Source of the DNA: Dyella amyloliquefaciens
GTDB taxonomy: Bacteria > Pseudomonadota > Gammaproteobacteria > Xanthomonadales > Rhodanobacteraceae
DNA: 64,000 nucleotides
Assembly: GCF_004296575.1 (NCBI RefSeq)
Contig: NZ_SAYT01000004.1
Location: 186,001-250,000, forward strand
Reading direction: 5' to 3'
The notes beneath the pieces were generated by a model. The model saw nothing but the letters and a program-made list of their open reading frames with translations. It did no database searches and was not told the origin of the DNA. Shown piece after piece: positions 48,473 through 57,694 of this stretch. How positions within the stretch are numbered: the stretch's first letter is position 1; the number at the start of each line of letters is the position of its first letter. The translations under genes were made by a program, and so were the position numbers.

Positions 48473-49252
48473 TCAACGCGGATCGGGCACGAAATGGCCG
48501 GGGAACGGATCGGGCCGTGACGGCGGAGTGCGCTCGCTCGAAGGGATGACGCCCTGTGCGACCAGCCGCTCGCGCGTGTCGTAGTACAGCGTGATCACGT
48601 CGTCGGGTGTGGACGAGGCACGTTCGAAATCGGTATAGCTCACCACCGAGGTTTCGCGCGGACCGTGTCCGGTGCCGATGGGGCCACTCTCCGATGACAG
48701 CGCCTTGGCGAGCGGGGCCGGTGTTGCGGGGGCGTAGCGCATCTGGTCAAGCGGGGCGCTTGATGACTCCTGCGGCAGGGGCCTAACGGGCATAGGCATG
48801 GGCAAGGGGCGCGGACGAAACACAGCCATGCCGATCACGCCGACGTTGTCCGGTCGTCCCGTGCGTGACGCGTAGCTGCGCGACGCATCGGCGAATACGA
48901 AATCCGCCACTTCGGAAAGACTCTTGCGCCAGCCGCGGATCTCGGTGGCGGCGAACGGGTCGAGCACATAGCCGGTCTGCGACCAGTCAGCGGTATCGCC
49001 GGAGAGGACGTTCACGCCATCGACGGAGAGGACGCCGAGCACGCGTCGGCCTTCGAGGCTGTGTAACTGGATCTGGTAGCGATGGCCGGGCTGTCCCGCC
49101 ACGTAATAGCGCCCGTCGTAGCGATAGACCGGCAGCTCCTGCTGCGAGGTGCGGTCGTAGACCTTGAGGTCCACCAGCCTGCCGACGGCGCCAGTTTGGG
49201 TGCAGGCTGCCAGCGCGGCCATCCCTAGGAAGCATTTCCATGCGGTGTTCAT
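48473..49252 (-). CDS. Lipoprotein of unknown function
   Basis: A 259-residue protein. MNTAWKCFLGMAALAAC gives a lipobox-like LAAC, so a lipid-anchored Cys17 is likely. Residues 30-140 form a beta-rich region (VYRYDGRYYVAGQPGHRYQIQ, GVLSVDGVNVLSGDTADWSQ, then GWRKSLSEVADFVFADASRSYASRTGRPDNVGVIGMAVF), followed by a long Pro/Ser-rich tail. No family is named; similar exported proteins with the GVNVLSG and GW...F patterns occur in xanthomonads. It is divergent from the FlxA-like gene. Confidence 0.65.
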   Translation of the reverse strand: MNTAWKCFLGMAALAACTQTGAVGRLVDLKVYDRTSQQELPVYRYDGRYYVAGQPGHRYQIQLHSLEGRRVLGVLSVDGVNVLSGDTADWSQTGYVLDPFAATEIRGWRKSLSEVADFVFADASRSYASRTGRPDNVGVIGMAVFRPRPLPMPMPVRPLPQESSSAPLDQMRYAPATPAPLAKALSSESGPIGTGHGPRETSVVSYTDFERASSTPDDVITLYYDTRERLVAQGVIPSSERTPPSRPDPFPGHFVPDPR

Positions 49253-49390
49253 GCGGTGACTCCGGCAGGCATCGAAGACCGATGCATACCGTGGAACGAA
49301 GCACGCGGCGGAATGGGGTTAGCCTCTCGCGGTACTCAAGTTCCCGGGCAACCGGCCGATGCGACTGGCGACCTCTCAAAAGGACTGAGC

Positions 49391-49852
49391 GTGAGCATCG
49401 GCATTCACCTGGACACGTCCACCATTCCGCTGACGATCGCGGGATCGTCGTCAGGCGCGGCCTCCGGCTCGTCGGATCCATCCTCCTCGACACAGGCGGC
49501 TTCCGCCTCGGGGAAGACCTCGGTGACAAAGGGAGCGGCAAGCGGCGGTGGCGCCAGTCCTGCGTCGGGCAGTTCCAGCAGCGACAGCAGCACGGAAAGC
49601 GCGACGGTAAAGGCCCTGAAGCGAGAAATTGCCCAGCTGCAGAAGCAGCTCGCGCAGGAGCAGCAGGCGCTGCATGCGGCGACGTCGGGCCACAAGGCAT
49701 CGGACCCGGCGAGCATGGCGCGGATCTCCGCCCTGCAATCGGCCGTGGCGACCACCAATGGCCAGCTGGAAACCGCCGTCACCGCGCTCTCGGCGGCGTT
49801 GCTGGAAGAGGGCACCAGCAGCAGCGGTTCGCTGGTCAGCACCTCGGCCTGA
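49391..49852 (+). CDS. FlxA-like coiled-coil protein
   Basis: A 153-residue Ser/Ala-rich protein with a coiled coil at about residues 77-100 (VKALKREIAQLQKQLAQEQQ) and a second helical part (ARISALQSAVATTNGQLETAV). This is the FlxA-family pattern; FlxA itself is flagellum-associated in E. coli, but no flagellar genes are here. The GTG at 49391 is chosen because AAAAGGA lies about 7 nt upstream and the preceding codons look non-coding. Confidence 0.6.
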   Translation: MSIGIHLDTSTIPLTIAGSSSGAASGSSDPSSSTQAASASGKTSVTKGAASGGGASPASGSSSSDSSTESATVKALKREIAQLQKQLAQEQQALHAATSGHKASDPASMARISALQSAVATTNGQLETAVTALSAALLEEGTSSSGSLVSTSA

Positions 49853-49861
49853 CGGCGCGGA

Positions 49862-51307
49862 TCAGCTTTCCGCGTCGTCTTCGGTGTTCTCTTCGAGTGC
49901 GGGCGCATCGCCCAGCAATTGCTGGGCCTCGTGGCCGGGCAGGGTTTCCACGCCGCGCAGCTTGCGTTCGATCGCGCGCGTGCGCACGCTGGCCTGATCG
50001 ATAACGTTGCTTGCTTCGTTGAGCTTCTTGCGCGTTTTCTCCAGCACGGTGCCGAACTTGCTGAACTCGGTCTTCACCGCGCCGAGCAGCGTCCACACCT
50101 CGCTGCTGCGCTTGGCGATGGCCAGCGTGCGGAAGCCCATCTGCAGGCTGTTGAGAAGAGCCGTGAGCGTGGTCGGGCCGGCCACGGTGACGTGGTGCTC
50201 GCGCTGCAGGGTTTCGAACAGGCCCGGGCGGCGGATCACCTCGGCATACAGGCCTTCGGTGGGCAGGAACAACACGGCGAAATCGGTGGTGTGCGGCGGC
50301 GCCACGTACTTGCTGCGGATCCGCTTGGCTTCCTCACGCACGCGTGTTTCCAGCGCGCGACCGGCGAGTGCGGCGGCGTCCGCGTCGGCCGCTTCCTGTG
50401 CGTCGAGCAGGCGCTGGTAATCCTCCACCGGGAATTTCGCGTCGATCGGCAGATAGAGCTGCGCGGTCTCGCCCGAGCCGGGCATGCGCACGGCGAATTC
50501 CACGCGATCGTTGCTGCCGGGAATGGTGATCACGTTCGAGTCGTACTGTTCGGTGGTGAGCAACTGCTCCAGCAGCGCGCCGAGCTGTACTTCGCCGAGG
50601 ATGCCGCGCGTTTTCACGTTGGTGAGCACGCGCTTGAGGTCACCCACGCCGGTGGCGAGGTTCTGCATTTCGCCGAGGCCGCGCTGCACCTGTTCCAGGC
50701 GCTCCGAGACCAGGGCGAACGACTGGCCCAGTCGCGTTTCCAGTGTGGTCTGCAGCTTCTCGTCGACCGTGGCGCGCATCTGCTCCAGCTTCGCCGCGTT
50801 GTCGTCCTGGATCGCCTTGAGCTTGGTTTCCAGCGTGGCGCGCACTTCGTTGAGGCGCTTTTCGTTGTCCGCGGTGAGCGCGGCCAGGCGCTGCTGCTGC
50901 TGTTCGCCGAAATGGTTGAGCGTGAGCGTCTGTTCCTCACGGCCGCGACGTGCGTCCTCGGTCAACCGCTGCGCCAGCGTTTGCAGGCCGGTGTCGGTGC
51001 GCTCGGTGAGCACGTCCAGGCGCTGGCCGAACTGGCCGATGCGCTCGTGCTGCTGCGTGCTCATGCCGCCCAGCTGTTCCTGCACGACCGTACGGAACTG
51101 ACCCAGCGTCTGCGCCATCTCGCCACGACCGGCACGCTGTTCCTGGGCGAGCGCATCGCGCAGGTGGCGGTTGTCGTCCTTAAGCGCATCGAGTCGTGCC
51201 GTCAGGCCGCCGTCGTCGCGATGACGTTGCAGGTTCATCAGCTGCAACACGATCAGCGCCAGCACGGCGACGACGAGCACGATCAACAGGATTTCAGTCA
51301 CGGACAT
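49862..51307 (-). CDS. rmuC: DNA recombination protein RmuC
   Basis: A 481-residue protein. An N-terminal membrane anchor (LLIVLVVAVLALIVLQLMNL) precedes a long coiled coil (about 35-220) and the RmuC nuclease-like domain: GDLKRVLTNVKTRGILGEVQLGALLEQ, VEFAVRMPG, DAKFPVEDYQRLLDA and VLFLPTEGLYAEV. RmuC limits inversions at short inverted repeats, which is notable in a genome rich in REP palindromes. It is convergent with the FlxA-like gene. Confidence 0.93.
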   Translation of the reverse strand: MSVTEILLIVLVVAVLALIVLQLMNLQRHRDDGGLTARLDALKDDNRHLRDALAQEQRAGRGEMAQTLGQFRTVVQEQLGGMSTQQHERIGQFGQRLDVLTERTDTGLQTLAQRLTEDARRGREEQTLTLNHFGEQQQQRLAALTADNEKRLNEVRATLETKLKAIQDDNAAKLEQMRATVDEKLQTTLETRLGQSFALVSERLEQVQRGLGEMQNLATGVGDLKRVLTNVKTRGILGEVQLGALLEQLLTTEQYDSNVITIPGSNDRVEFAVRMPGSGETAQLYLPIDAKFPVEDYQRLLDAQEAADADAAALAGRALETRVREEAKRIRSKYVAPPHTTDFAVLFLPTEGLYAEVIRRPGLFETLQREHHVTVAGPTTLTALLNSLQMGFRTLAIAKRSSEVWTLLGAVKTEFSKFGTVLEKTRKKLNEASNVIDQASVRTRAIERKLRGVETLPGHEAQQLLGDAPALEENTEDDAES

Positions 51308-51375
51308 GGCGGCACCTGGCAGTACAAGGCGCCAAGTGTACGCGTTGTCGTCTCAGGAGCCGGGATTCCGACGGG

Positions 51376-52593
51376 TTACGCCTTGGGCGCCGGGAGGCGG
51401 AACGCGCCCTGGTCGAAGGCCTTGCAGTAGGTCTTCCAGTCGCGCCGGACCTGCTTCGTGCAGTCCTTGGCCACGCCGAGCAGTTGCGTGGGCCAGCGGC
51501 GTTTTTCGCCGAACGCCATCAACTGGTCGGCTGTGGCGGCGCCTTCGCGGCCGCTGCTGCGCAGCTGGGCCCAGGCCACCAGCTTGCCCATGGTTCCGAG
51601 CACGCCTTCCAGTCGATCCAGCTTGCCGCCCCAGTCGGTGAGCGCCAGGCGATCCTCGGTGGGCTGCAGGCCGCGCAGCACGTACGACTTCTGTCCCATG
51701 GTGACGGCGCGGAAGAACGCCGGGCTGATGGCCTGCATGCGCGCCTGCACCGATACCACCCGCTCGGCTTCGCTACGCCACTGCGGCTGGCGGATGCCCA
51801 GGTGAGGTACCAGCGAGGAGGGCAGCGCCTGCTTGAGATCGAGCAGGTAGTTGCCGTCGGGCGATCCCTTGCCTTCAATCAGGACGGCGTAGCGGTCGAC
51901 GCCCAGGCTGCCCGTGCCGGCGATGCGTCGTGCCACGTCGAGCACGCGATAGAAACGCGGCTTGTCTTCCCTGGCGGCTATGCGGTCGATCAGGGCGGTG
52001 ACCTTCTCGCGCTGCTTGTCGGTAACGGGCAGTGCGCGCCGTCCGTCGATGCGCAGCGTGCGGTGCTTGCCCTTGCGCACGGTGCGGCTGTCCAGGAAAT
52101 GCGGGCGCAGGCGACCGCGCAGGCTGCCGAGCAGATCGCCCACCATGCCGCTGGCCATGTCGCGCTCAACCCAGCGCGCTTTGCCCATGCGAAGCTCCGC
52201 CGCGTAGCTGTCGAGGAAATCGCGGCAGAGATGGTTGGCCTGGGAGGTATTCAGGTTCAGGCTGCTGGCGGCCATGTGCACGCTGGTCAGCAGGCGCACC
52301 AGCTCCCAGGAACTGGGTGCGAGCGCGGCCTCGTCGAAATCGTTGAGGTCGAAATAGACGAGGCGATTGTCGCCCTTGTAGCTGCCCATGTTCTCCAGGT
52401 GCAGGTCGCCACACACCCACACGGGCGGCGCCTTGGCGAGCCACTTCGCCTCGGGAAGCTGTGCGTAGAACAGATGGCAGGTGCCGCGCAGGAACGTGAA
52501 CGGGTCATGGCGCATGGCCATGTACTTGCGCTGCAGGCGTTCGGGATCGCGCTTGGCGTTGTAGTTGCGGATGGAATCGACGACATCGGTCAT
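51376..52593 (-). CDS. DUF2252 family protein (kinase-like fold)
   Basis: A 405-residue protein. KYMAMRHDPFTFLRGTCHLFY and VWVCGDLHLENMG (the kinase-like catalytic-loop look-alike) with VYFDLNDFDEA (the DFG-like Asp) are the DUF2252 signatures. QKSYVLRGLQPTEDRLAL is conserved near the end. Activity is unproven in the family. It follows the rlmI gene on the same strand with a 25-bp gap. Confidence 0.88.
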   Translation of the reverse strand: MTDVVDSIRNYNAKRDPERLQRKYMAMRHDPFTFLRGTCHLFYAQLPEAKWLAKAPPVWVCGDLHLENMGSYKGDNRLVYFDLNDFDEAALAPSSWELVRLLTSVHMAASSLNLNTSQANHLCRDFLDSYAAELRMGKARWVERDMASGMVGDLLGSLRGRLRPHFLDSRTVRKGKHRTLRIDGRRALPVTDKQREKVTALIDRIAAREDKPRFYRVLDVARRIAGTGSLGVDRYAVLIEGKGSPDGNYLLDLKQALPSSLVPHLGIRQPQWRSEAERVVSVQARMQAISPAFFRAVTMGQKSYVLRGLQPTEDRLALTDWGGKLDRLEGVLGTMGKLVAWAQLRSSGREGAATADQLMAFGEKRRWPTQLLGVAKDCTKQVRRDWKTYCKAFDQGAFRLPAPKA

Positions 52594-52618
52594 GTCAGGC
52601 CCTCCACGCAGGCAGGAA

Positions 52619-53791
52619 CTACATCACGCGGCAGAACACCGCCTTCAGATAACGCCCTTCCGGCACGTCGCTGCGGAACGGGTGGTCGGCACCGGCGCCG
52701 GCCGTGTGCAGCACCTGGATCTCGCGTCCGGCGTTGAGTGCCACGCGACGCAGCATCTCCAGGAAATCCGCCTCGCTGATCAGGCCGGTGCACGAGCACG
52801 TCAGCAGCAGGCCGCCCGGCGGGATCACGTCGAGCGCGAGGCGGTTCATCGCGAAGTACTTCTTCAGCGCGTCGAACACCTTGTTGCGGTCGCGCGTGAG
52901 CTTGGCCGGATCGAGGATCACCGCGTCGTACTGCTCGCCGCGCTCCACCGCGCCACGCAGCCAGTCGAACATGTCGGCAGCCTCGAACACGGCCGGCACG
53001 TCGTTGGCCGCCGCGTTCGCACGCGCGATTTCCAGGATGCCCGGATCCATGTCCACACCGGTCGCCGACTTCGCGCCAGCGGCCAGCGCATGCACCGCGA
53101 AGCCGCCCGAGTTGCAGCACAGGTCCAGCACGCGGCGACCCTTGGTCAGGCGCGCGAAGTGATGGCGGTTCTCGCGCTGGTCGGCGAAGAAGCCCGTCTT
53201 GTGGCCGTAGCCCGGTGCCGCGTGGAAACGCAGGCCGTGCTCGTGCACTTCCACCGGCGCGGGCGCCTCGGGCGAACGGCAGTCGAAGGATTCCTGCTTC
53301 TGCACGTGGGTCTCGGCGAACCAGTACAGGCGTGCGTCCGGGAAATGGCGCAGCAGTGCGGCGTGGATCGCTTCGCGGAAGCGCCACATGCCGGCGGCGA
53401 AGTATTCGATCACGAGGATGTCGGCGTAGCGGTCCACCACCAGGCCGGAAAGCCCGTCACCTTCGCTGTGCACCACGCGCCAGGCATCGCTCACGCGGTC
53501 GAGCTGCAGCAGCTCCTGGCGCAGGCCGATGGCGCGGTCGATGCGCGCGGCGATCCATTCGGCATCGATGGTTTCAGCCGGATCGGCGGTAAGCAGGCGC
53601 AGCGCGATACGCGCATGGCCGTTCCAGAAGCCGCGCCCCACGAAACGCCCCTTGGCGTCCTCCACGTCCACCACGCTGCCGGGCGGCAGGCGGTTTTCGG
53701 GCTTGTGCACCTGGGCGGACCACACCCAGGGGTGGCCAGGGGAACGGTCGGTCTTGAGGCGGATGACGGGGAGGGAAGCGGGGGTATTCAT
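52619..53791 (-). CDS. rlmI: 23S rRNA (cytosine-C5) methyltransferase RlmI-like
   Basis: A 390-residue class I SAM methyltransferase. An N-terminal PUA-type domain (LKTDRSPGHPWVWSAQV) is followed by an EEHEE-like part and the methyltransferase with KTGFFADQRENR, VLDLCCNSGGFAVHAL (motif I), GVDMDPGILE, AVILDPAKLTR (motif IV) and LLTCSCTGLI (catalytic Cys). RlmI methylates C1962 of 23S rRNA in E. coli. The ATG at 53791 is preferred to the GTG at 53797; neither has a strong ribosome binding site. Confidence 0.9.
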   Translation of the reverse strand: MNTPASLPVIRLKTDRSPGHPWVWSAQVHKPENRLPPGSVVDVEDAKGRFVGRGFWNGHARIALRLLTADPAETIDAEWIAARIDRAIGLRQELLQLDRVSDAWRVVHSEGDGLSGLVVDRYADILVIEYFAAGMWRFREAIHAALLRHFPDARLYWFAETHVQKQESFDCRSPEAPAPVEVHEHGLRFHAAPGYGHKTGFFADQRENRHHFARLTKGRRVLDLCCNSGGFAVHALAAGAKSATGVDMDPGILEIARANAAANDVPAVFEAADMFDWLRGAVERGEQYDAVILDPAKLTRDRNKVFDALKKYFAMNRLALDVIPPGGLLLTCSCTGLISEADFLEMLRRVALNAGREIQVLHTAGAGADHPFRSDVPEGRYLKAVFCRVM

Positions 53792-53833
53792 CCGCACATG
53801 ATAGCTGGTGCGCGGAAGTGGCCGCTTTTTACT

Positions 53834-53988
53834 CCCTCTCCCCTTCGGGGAGAGGGCTGGGGTGAGGGGGCAATCTTGCGAGGGCGTTGCTAGGTCTATC
53901 TGGGAAAGGACGAGCTAGAGCTCAGTTCTCAATGAGCGCCAGGCAAGACCCGCCCCTCACCCCGACCCTCTCCCCGAAGGGGAGAGGG
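53834..53988. repeat. REP family 2 inverted pair
   Basis: Forward unit 53834-53869 (CCCTCTCCCC-TTC-GGGGAGAGGG + CTGGGGTGAGGGG) and inverted unit 53953-53988. Starts are 119 bp apart. It lies between rlmI and a small membrane protein gene. Confidence 0.88.
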
Positions 53989-53998
53989 AGCAGAAGCT

Positions 53999-54433
53999 TC
54001 AGCGCAGGCGCAGCGCCAGCCAGGACAGCAGGGCTAGCAGGTTGAGGCCGATCCGCGACATCCCCGGTCCGGCCACGGCAAGCACGAAGCCCTCGCTGCC
54101 GAAGTGCCAGTCCAGGTCCAGCCGCACCGGCAGGTGCAGGGTGGCGAAGACGTTGACGTAGCCGCCGCAATGCAGCGCATAGCTGAAGATCGGCGTGGCG
54201 ATGAGCGGCAGTTGCAGCAGCTGCGCCCAGCTGGAGAAGGTCACGCCGCGTTCGCTGTTTTCCAGCAGCAGCACGCCGGCCACCAGCACGAACGCATAGA
54301 CGATCAGGCCGATCACGGCCACCAGCGAGTCGTGCGAACCGAAGGGCAGCAGCCGGCGCAGCATGTTGACCATGCCGAAGAAGCCACCGGCCACCTCGAG
54401 GATGCCGATCAGTCGGAACAGGAAATTGCGCAC
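53999..54433 (-). CDS. Small membrane protein of unknown function
   Basis: A 144-residue inner-membrane protein with about four spans (around 8-28, 36-58, 68-88 and 115-140). No family is recognised. The start is GTG at 54433, with AGGCGAG about 10 nt upstream. The next gene upstream on the same strand is also a small membrane protein, but the two are not similar. Confidence 0.68.
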   Translation of the reverse strand: MRNFLFRLIGILEVAGGFFGMVNMLRRLLPFGSHDSLVAVIGLIVYAFVLVAGVLLLENSERGVTFSSWAQLLQLPLIATPIFSYALHCGGYVNVFATLHLPVRLDLDWHFGSEGFVLAVAGPGMSRIGLNLLALLSWLALRLR

Positions 54434-54480
54434 GTGCGTACTCGCCTAAAAGCCCGGAGCATAGCGGAAGGCGTAGCGGC

Positions 54481-54987
54481 TTAATCCTGCGCAGCCAGCA
54501 CTTCCAGTGGCGTGGCAAAGACCCTGTTCCGCTTCGGTTCAATACGCACACGGCCGAGCATCACGAAGGCGATCAGCGCCACCAGGTTCACCCCCAGGCC
54601 GACGCCGCTGCCTCGGCCCGAGTTGCCCAGGAACCAGTTGAAGCTCGCGCCCACGTTCGCCCCCGCGCCAAAAAGCGTGCCGGCATAGACATTCACCGCC
54701 GCACCGGCGAACAGGTTGTAGACCAGCCACGGCGTCTGGATCACCGGGACCTGGGCCAGCAGCAACAGGCGCGTCCAGTGCAGGCCGAGCCGGTGGCCGC
54801 GCCACAGGGCACAGGCGGCGACGCCGATGCCGGCGTAGACGATGGCGAACATGCCCGCGAGGACCCGCACCAGGATGGACGGTTGGGCCGCCAGCATCAG
54901 GCACACCACGATACCCACGACAGCCCCCAAGCCGAGGCCGATGCAAAGCGCACGCACAAGCCTGTGCGTTACAGGTATGACGCTCAT
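54481..54987 (-). CDS. Membrane protein of unknown function
   Basis: A 168-residue protein with four hydrophobic segments: ALCIGLGLGAVVGIVVCLML, VLAGMFAIVYAGIGVAACALW, LLLLAQVPVIQTPWLVYNLF and GLGVNLVALIAFVMLG. A Gly/Asn-rich stretch (GAGANVGASFNWFLG) precedes the last. The start at 54987 (MSVIPVTH) is chosen because it opens just before the first helix. Function is unknown. Confidence 0.68.
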   Translation of the reverse strand: MSVIPVTHRLVRALCIGLGLGAVVGIVVCLMLAAQPSILVRVLAGMFAIVYAGIGVAACALWRGHRLGLHWTRLLLLAQVPVIQTPWLVYNLFAGAAVNVYAGTLFGAGANVGASFNWFLGNSGRGSGVGLGVNLVALIAFVMLGRVRIEPKRNRVFATPLEVLAAQD

Positions 54988-55052
54988 CCGGATTTCCCCT
55001 GGTTCCCCGGCGCCTTTGATAGCAAGTCGCCGGTGCCTCGGCAAGACGGGGG

Positions 55053-55997
55053 CTACAAGTCGTCCGCCAGCTCGTGCAGGTCGGCGATGTGCTGCTCCCA
55101 CCAGCGCGGTTCGGCCACGAAGGGGAAGGCGGCGGGGAAGGCCGGGTCATGCCAGCGGGTGGCGATCCATCCGGCGTAATGAAGCTGCCGCATGGCGCGC
55201 AGTGCGGGCACCAGGGCCAGTTCGGTGAAGTCGAACTCGCGCATCTGCTGATAACCCTCGAGCAAGGCCTGCATGCCGGCATCGTCGTTGGCGAGCATCC
55301 ACAGGTCCTGCACCGCCGGGCCCATGCGGGCGTCGTCGAGGTCGACGAAATGCGGGCCGTGGTCGGTCCACAGCACATTGCCCGGATGGCAGTCGCCGTG
55401 CAGGCGCAACTGGCGCACCGGGCCCACGGCTTCCAGGTGCGCGGCGACGGCCTGGTCCACGCGTTCCGCCGCGGTGCGATAGGCGGCGTGCAGGGATGGC
55501 GGCAGCAGGGACGAGGCGAGTACCGCGCGCATGGGCTGTTCGATCAGCGCGGCGCGATCGATGCGCCCGCGATGCTGGAACGGCTGCCGTGCACCCACGC
55601 TGTGGATGCGTGCAATCAGTCGCCCCAGCCATTCGAGCTGCTCGGCCGATTCCAGCGACGGCGCTCGGCCACCGCGGCGTGGCGTCAGCGCATAACGAAA
55701 GCCCGCGTGATGCAGCAGGGTGCGTCCCCCGAACACCAGGGGCGCCACCATCGGGATGTCGTCGTCGGCCAGTTCCTGCGCGAACGCGTGCTCTTCCAGG
55801 ATCGCCGCGTCGCTCCAGCGGTGCGGGCGGTAGAACTTGGCGATGATCGGTGCGGCATCCTCGATGCCGACCTGCCACACGCGGTTTTCGTAACTGTTGA
55901 GCGCCAGCAGTCGCCCATCAGGCCACAGCCCGCAGGCGGTGACGGCATCCAGCACGCAGTCCGGGTCCAGCGAGTGATAGGGCGCTTCCAGGCTCAA
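55053..55997 (-). CDS. srkA: Stress response serine/threonine kinase SrkA (YihE)
   Basis: A 314-residue kinase with an aminoglycoside-phosphotransferase-like fold. LNSYENRVWQVGIEDAAPIIAKFYRP holds the ATP-site Lys, LRLHGDCHPGNVLWTD is the catalytic loop, and HFVDLDDARMGPAVQDLW the metal-binding Asp. SrkA protects cells from death pathways after stress in E. coli. The start is TTG (55995-55997), overlapping the thioesterase stop as TTGA; upstream codons belong to that gene in another frame. No ATG is available near the family N-terminus. Confidence 0.88.
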   Translation of the reverse strand: MSLEAPYHSLDPDCVLDAVTACGLWPDGRLLALNSYENRVWQVGIEDAAPIIAKFYRPHRWSDAAILEEHAFAQELADDDIPMVAPLVFGGRTLLHHAGFRYALTPRRGGRAPSLESAEQLEWLGRLIARIHSVGARQPFQHRGRIDRAALIEQPMRAVLASSLLPPSLHAAYRTAAERVDQAVAAHLEAVGPVRQLRLHGDCHPGNVLWTDHGPHFVDLDDARMGPAVQDLWMLANDDAGMQALLEGYQQMREFDFTELALVPALRAMRQLHYAGWIATRWHDPAFPAAFPFVAEPRWWEQHIADLHELADDL

Positions 55998-56434
55998 CGC
56001 GGCGCCACCACGCGCGACGGAATCACCGCCATGGTGATGCGCGAGATGCACACCAGCTCGCCGGCCTCGTCCTCGATGCGGATTTCCCACACCTGCGTCT
56101 TGCGCCCGATATGGATCACGCGCGCGGTGCCGGTCACGATGCCGTTGCGCGCGCCCCGCACGTGGTTGGCGTTGATGTCGAGGCCGACGGCGGCTTCCTG
56201 TGCCGGGTCCAGCGTAAGCATCGCGGCCGTGCTGCCCAGCGTTTCGGCGAGCACCACCGAGGCGCCGCCGTGCAGCAGACCGTAGGGCTGGTGGGTACGG
56301 TGGTCCACCGGCATGGTGCCGCGCAGCCAGTCATCGCCCACTTCGGTGACGCGGATGCCCAGCGTTTCCATCATGGTGCTGGCGCTCCAGCCGTTGATGC
56401 GCTCGAGCGAAATATCCTGTTTCCAGATGGCCAT
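55994..56434 (-). CDS. PaaI/EntH-like hotdog thioesterase
   Basis: A 146-residue hotdog enzyme. HQPYGLLHGGASVVLAETLGS carries the catalytic Glu after HGG, as in YdiI/EntH (1,4-dihydroxy-2-naphthoyl-CoA or aryl-ACP thioesterases). The start MAIWKQDISLERIN at 56434 matches the family N-terminus. It overlaps the srkA gene (TTGA) and is divergent from the ferredoxin reductase gene by 77 bp. Confidence 0.9.
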   Translation of the reverse strand: MAIWKQDISLERINGWSASTMMETLGIRVTEVGDDWLRGTMPVDHRTHQPYGLLHGGASVVLAETLGSTAAMLTLDPAQEAAVGLDINANHVRGARNGIVTGTARVIHIGRKTQVWEIRIEDEAGELVCISRITMAVIPSRVVAPR

Positions 56435-56511
56435 GGGGTGATTCTCCGGGCAAAAAGCTTGTGAATGGGCGCGGGGGCCCTCATTGTCGGCTGACTGCTG
56501 TCGCCGCGACA

Positions 56512-57582
56512 ATGCACCACGTGTCCAAGGTCATCATTCAATCCACCGGTCGTCACTTTCCTGCCGCGCCGGGTGAAACCGTGCTGGAAGCCGCACAGCG
56601 GGCCGGCATCGCGTTGCCGTATTCATGCCGCGCCGGCGTCTGTGGCAGCTGCAAGGCCACGCTGATCGAAGGCCATTGCGACTATCCGCGCAATCCACCG
56701 CTGGCCCTGAGTGGCGTGGCGCCGTCGCAGCACGCGATCCTGCTGTGCCAGGCGGTGCCGCGCGGCGACCTGGTGATCGAGGCGCGCGAAGTCACTTCGG
56801 TGGAAGACATCGCGCGTCGCGAGCTCGACGTGGTGGTGGCGCGCAAGTGGATACTCGCGCCCGACGTGATCGGCCTGCACCTGAAGCCCGCATCGGACGA
56901 GGTGCGCCTCAATTGGCTGCCGGGCCAGTACCTCGACGTGCTGCTGGATGAAGGGCGGCGTCGGCCGTTTTCCATCGCCAATCACCCCGAGGCGGACGGC
57001 ATCATCGAACTGCACGTGCGCCATGTGGCGGGCGGCGGCTTCACCTCGTGGGTGGCCGACACGCTGAAGCTGGGCGATAAGCTGCGTATCGAGGGGCCGT
57101 TGGGTACGTTCGTGCCACGCGAGGATTCCGAGCGACCGATGATCTTCATGGCCGGCGGCACCGGCTTCGCGCCGGTGAAGGCCATCGTGGAGCATTTCAT
57201 TTCGCTGGGGACGCGTCGCCCCATGCGCGTGTATTGGGGCGCACGAAGCGCCGCGGACCTCTACCTGCGCGGGCTGGCCGAGAGCTGGGCGAGCAAGGCA
57301 CACGACCTCGTCTTTCAGGCGGTGATTTCCGAAACGGAAGAGGCCGCGAGCCACGGCACGCGCGTGGGCCTGGTGCACGAGGCGGTGCTGGAAGACCAGC
57401 CCGACCTCGCAGGGTATGACGTTTACATGAGCGGACCGCCGGCGATGATCAATGCCGGCCGCAAGCTGTTCGTCGATGCAAACCTGCCGGAAGACCGCCT
57501 GTACTACGACTCGTTCGACTACGCGCCGGATGTGCTGGCGCTGATCCTGGGCAGCCGCGCGGGCATTGCCATCGAGACGTGA
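56512..57582 (+). CDS. 2Fe-2S ferredoxin reductase, CDP-6-deoxy-delta-3,4-glucoseen reductase-like
   Basis: A 356-residue electron-transfer flavoprotein. The N-terminal plant-type ferredoxin has cysteines in PYSCRAGVCGSCKATL and a fourth in LLCQAVP. The FAD site is RRPFSIANHP, and the NAD site is FMAGGTGFAPVKAIVEH. The order ferredoxin-FAD-NAD matches AscD/DdhD and phenol hydroxylase reductase types. Deoxysugar or oxygenase partners are absent nearby, so the acceptor is unknown. The start is either ATG 56512 or GTG 56521. Confidence 0.85.
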   Translation: MHHVSKVIIQSTGRHFPAAPGETVLEAAQRAGIALPYSCRAGVCGSCKATLIEGHCDYPRNPPLALSGVAPSQHAILLCQAVPRGDLVIEAREVTSVEDIARRELDVVVARKWILAPDVIGLHLKPASDEVRLNWLPGQYLDVLLDEGRRRPFSIANHPEADGIIELHVRHVAGGGFTSWVADTLKLGDKLRIEGPLGTFVPREDSERPMIFMAGGTGFAPVKAIVEHFISLGTRRPMRVYWGARSAADLYLRGLAESWASKAHDLVFQAVISETEEAASHGTRVGLVHEAVLEDQPDLAGYDVYMSGPPAMINAGRKLFVDANLPEDRLYYDSFDYAPDVLALILGSRAGIAIET

Positions 57583-57596
57583 GCTTCCACGCTGTT

Positions 57597-57677
57597 GTGG
57601 GAGCGCACCCTGTGCGCGACAAACCTACAGAGCGGTGATCACCAGGCGCCGCGGTCGCGCACAGGGTGCGCTCCCAC
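57597..57677. repeat. REP family 1 inverted pair
   Basis: Forward unit 57597-57620 (GTGG, stem GCGCAC-CCT-GTGCGC) and inverted unit 57654-57677. Starts are 57 bp apart. It lies between convergent genes. Confidence 0.88.
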
Positions 57678-57694
57678 AGATGGATGACGACGGA

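Noticed and set aside
56512-57582. Deoxysugar (ascarylose) biosynthesis enzyme
   Set aside because: The resemblance to CDP-6-deoxy-glucoseen reductase is only in the ferredoxin-reductase architecture; no other deoxysugar genes are present, so no pathway is claimed.
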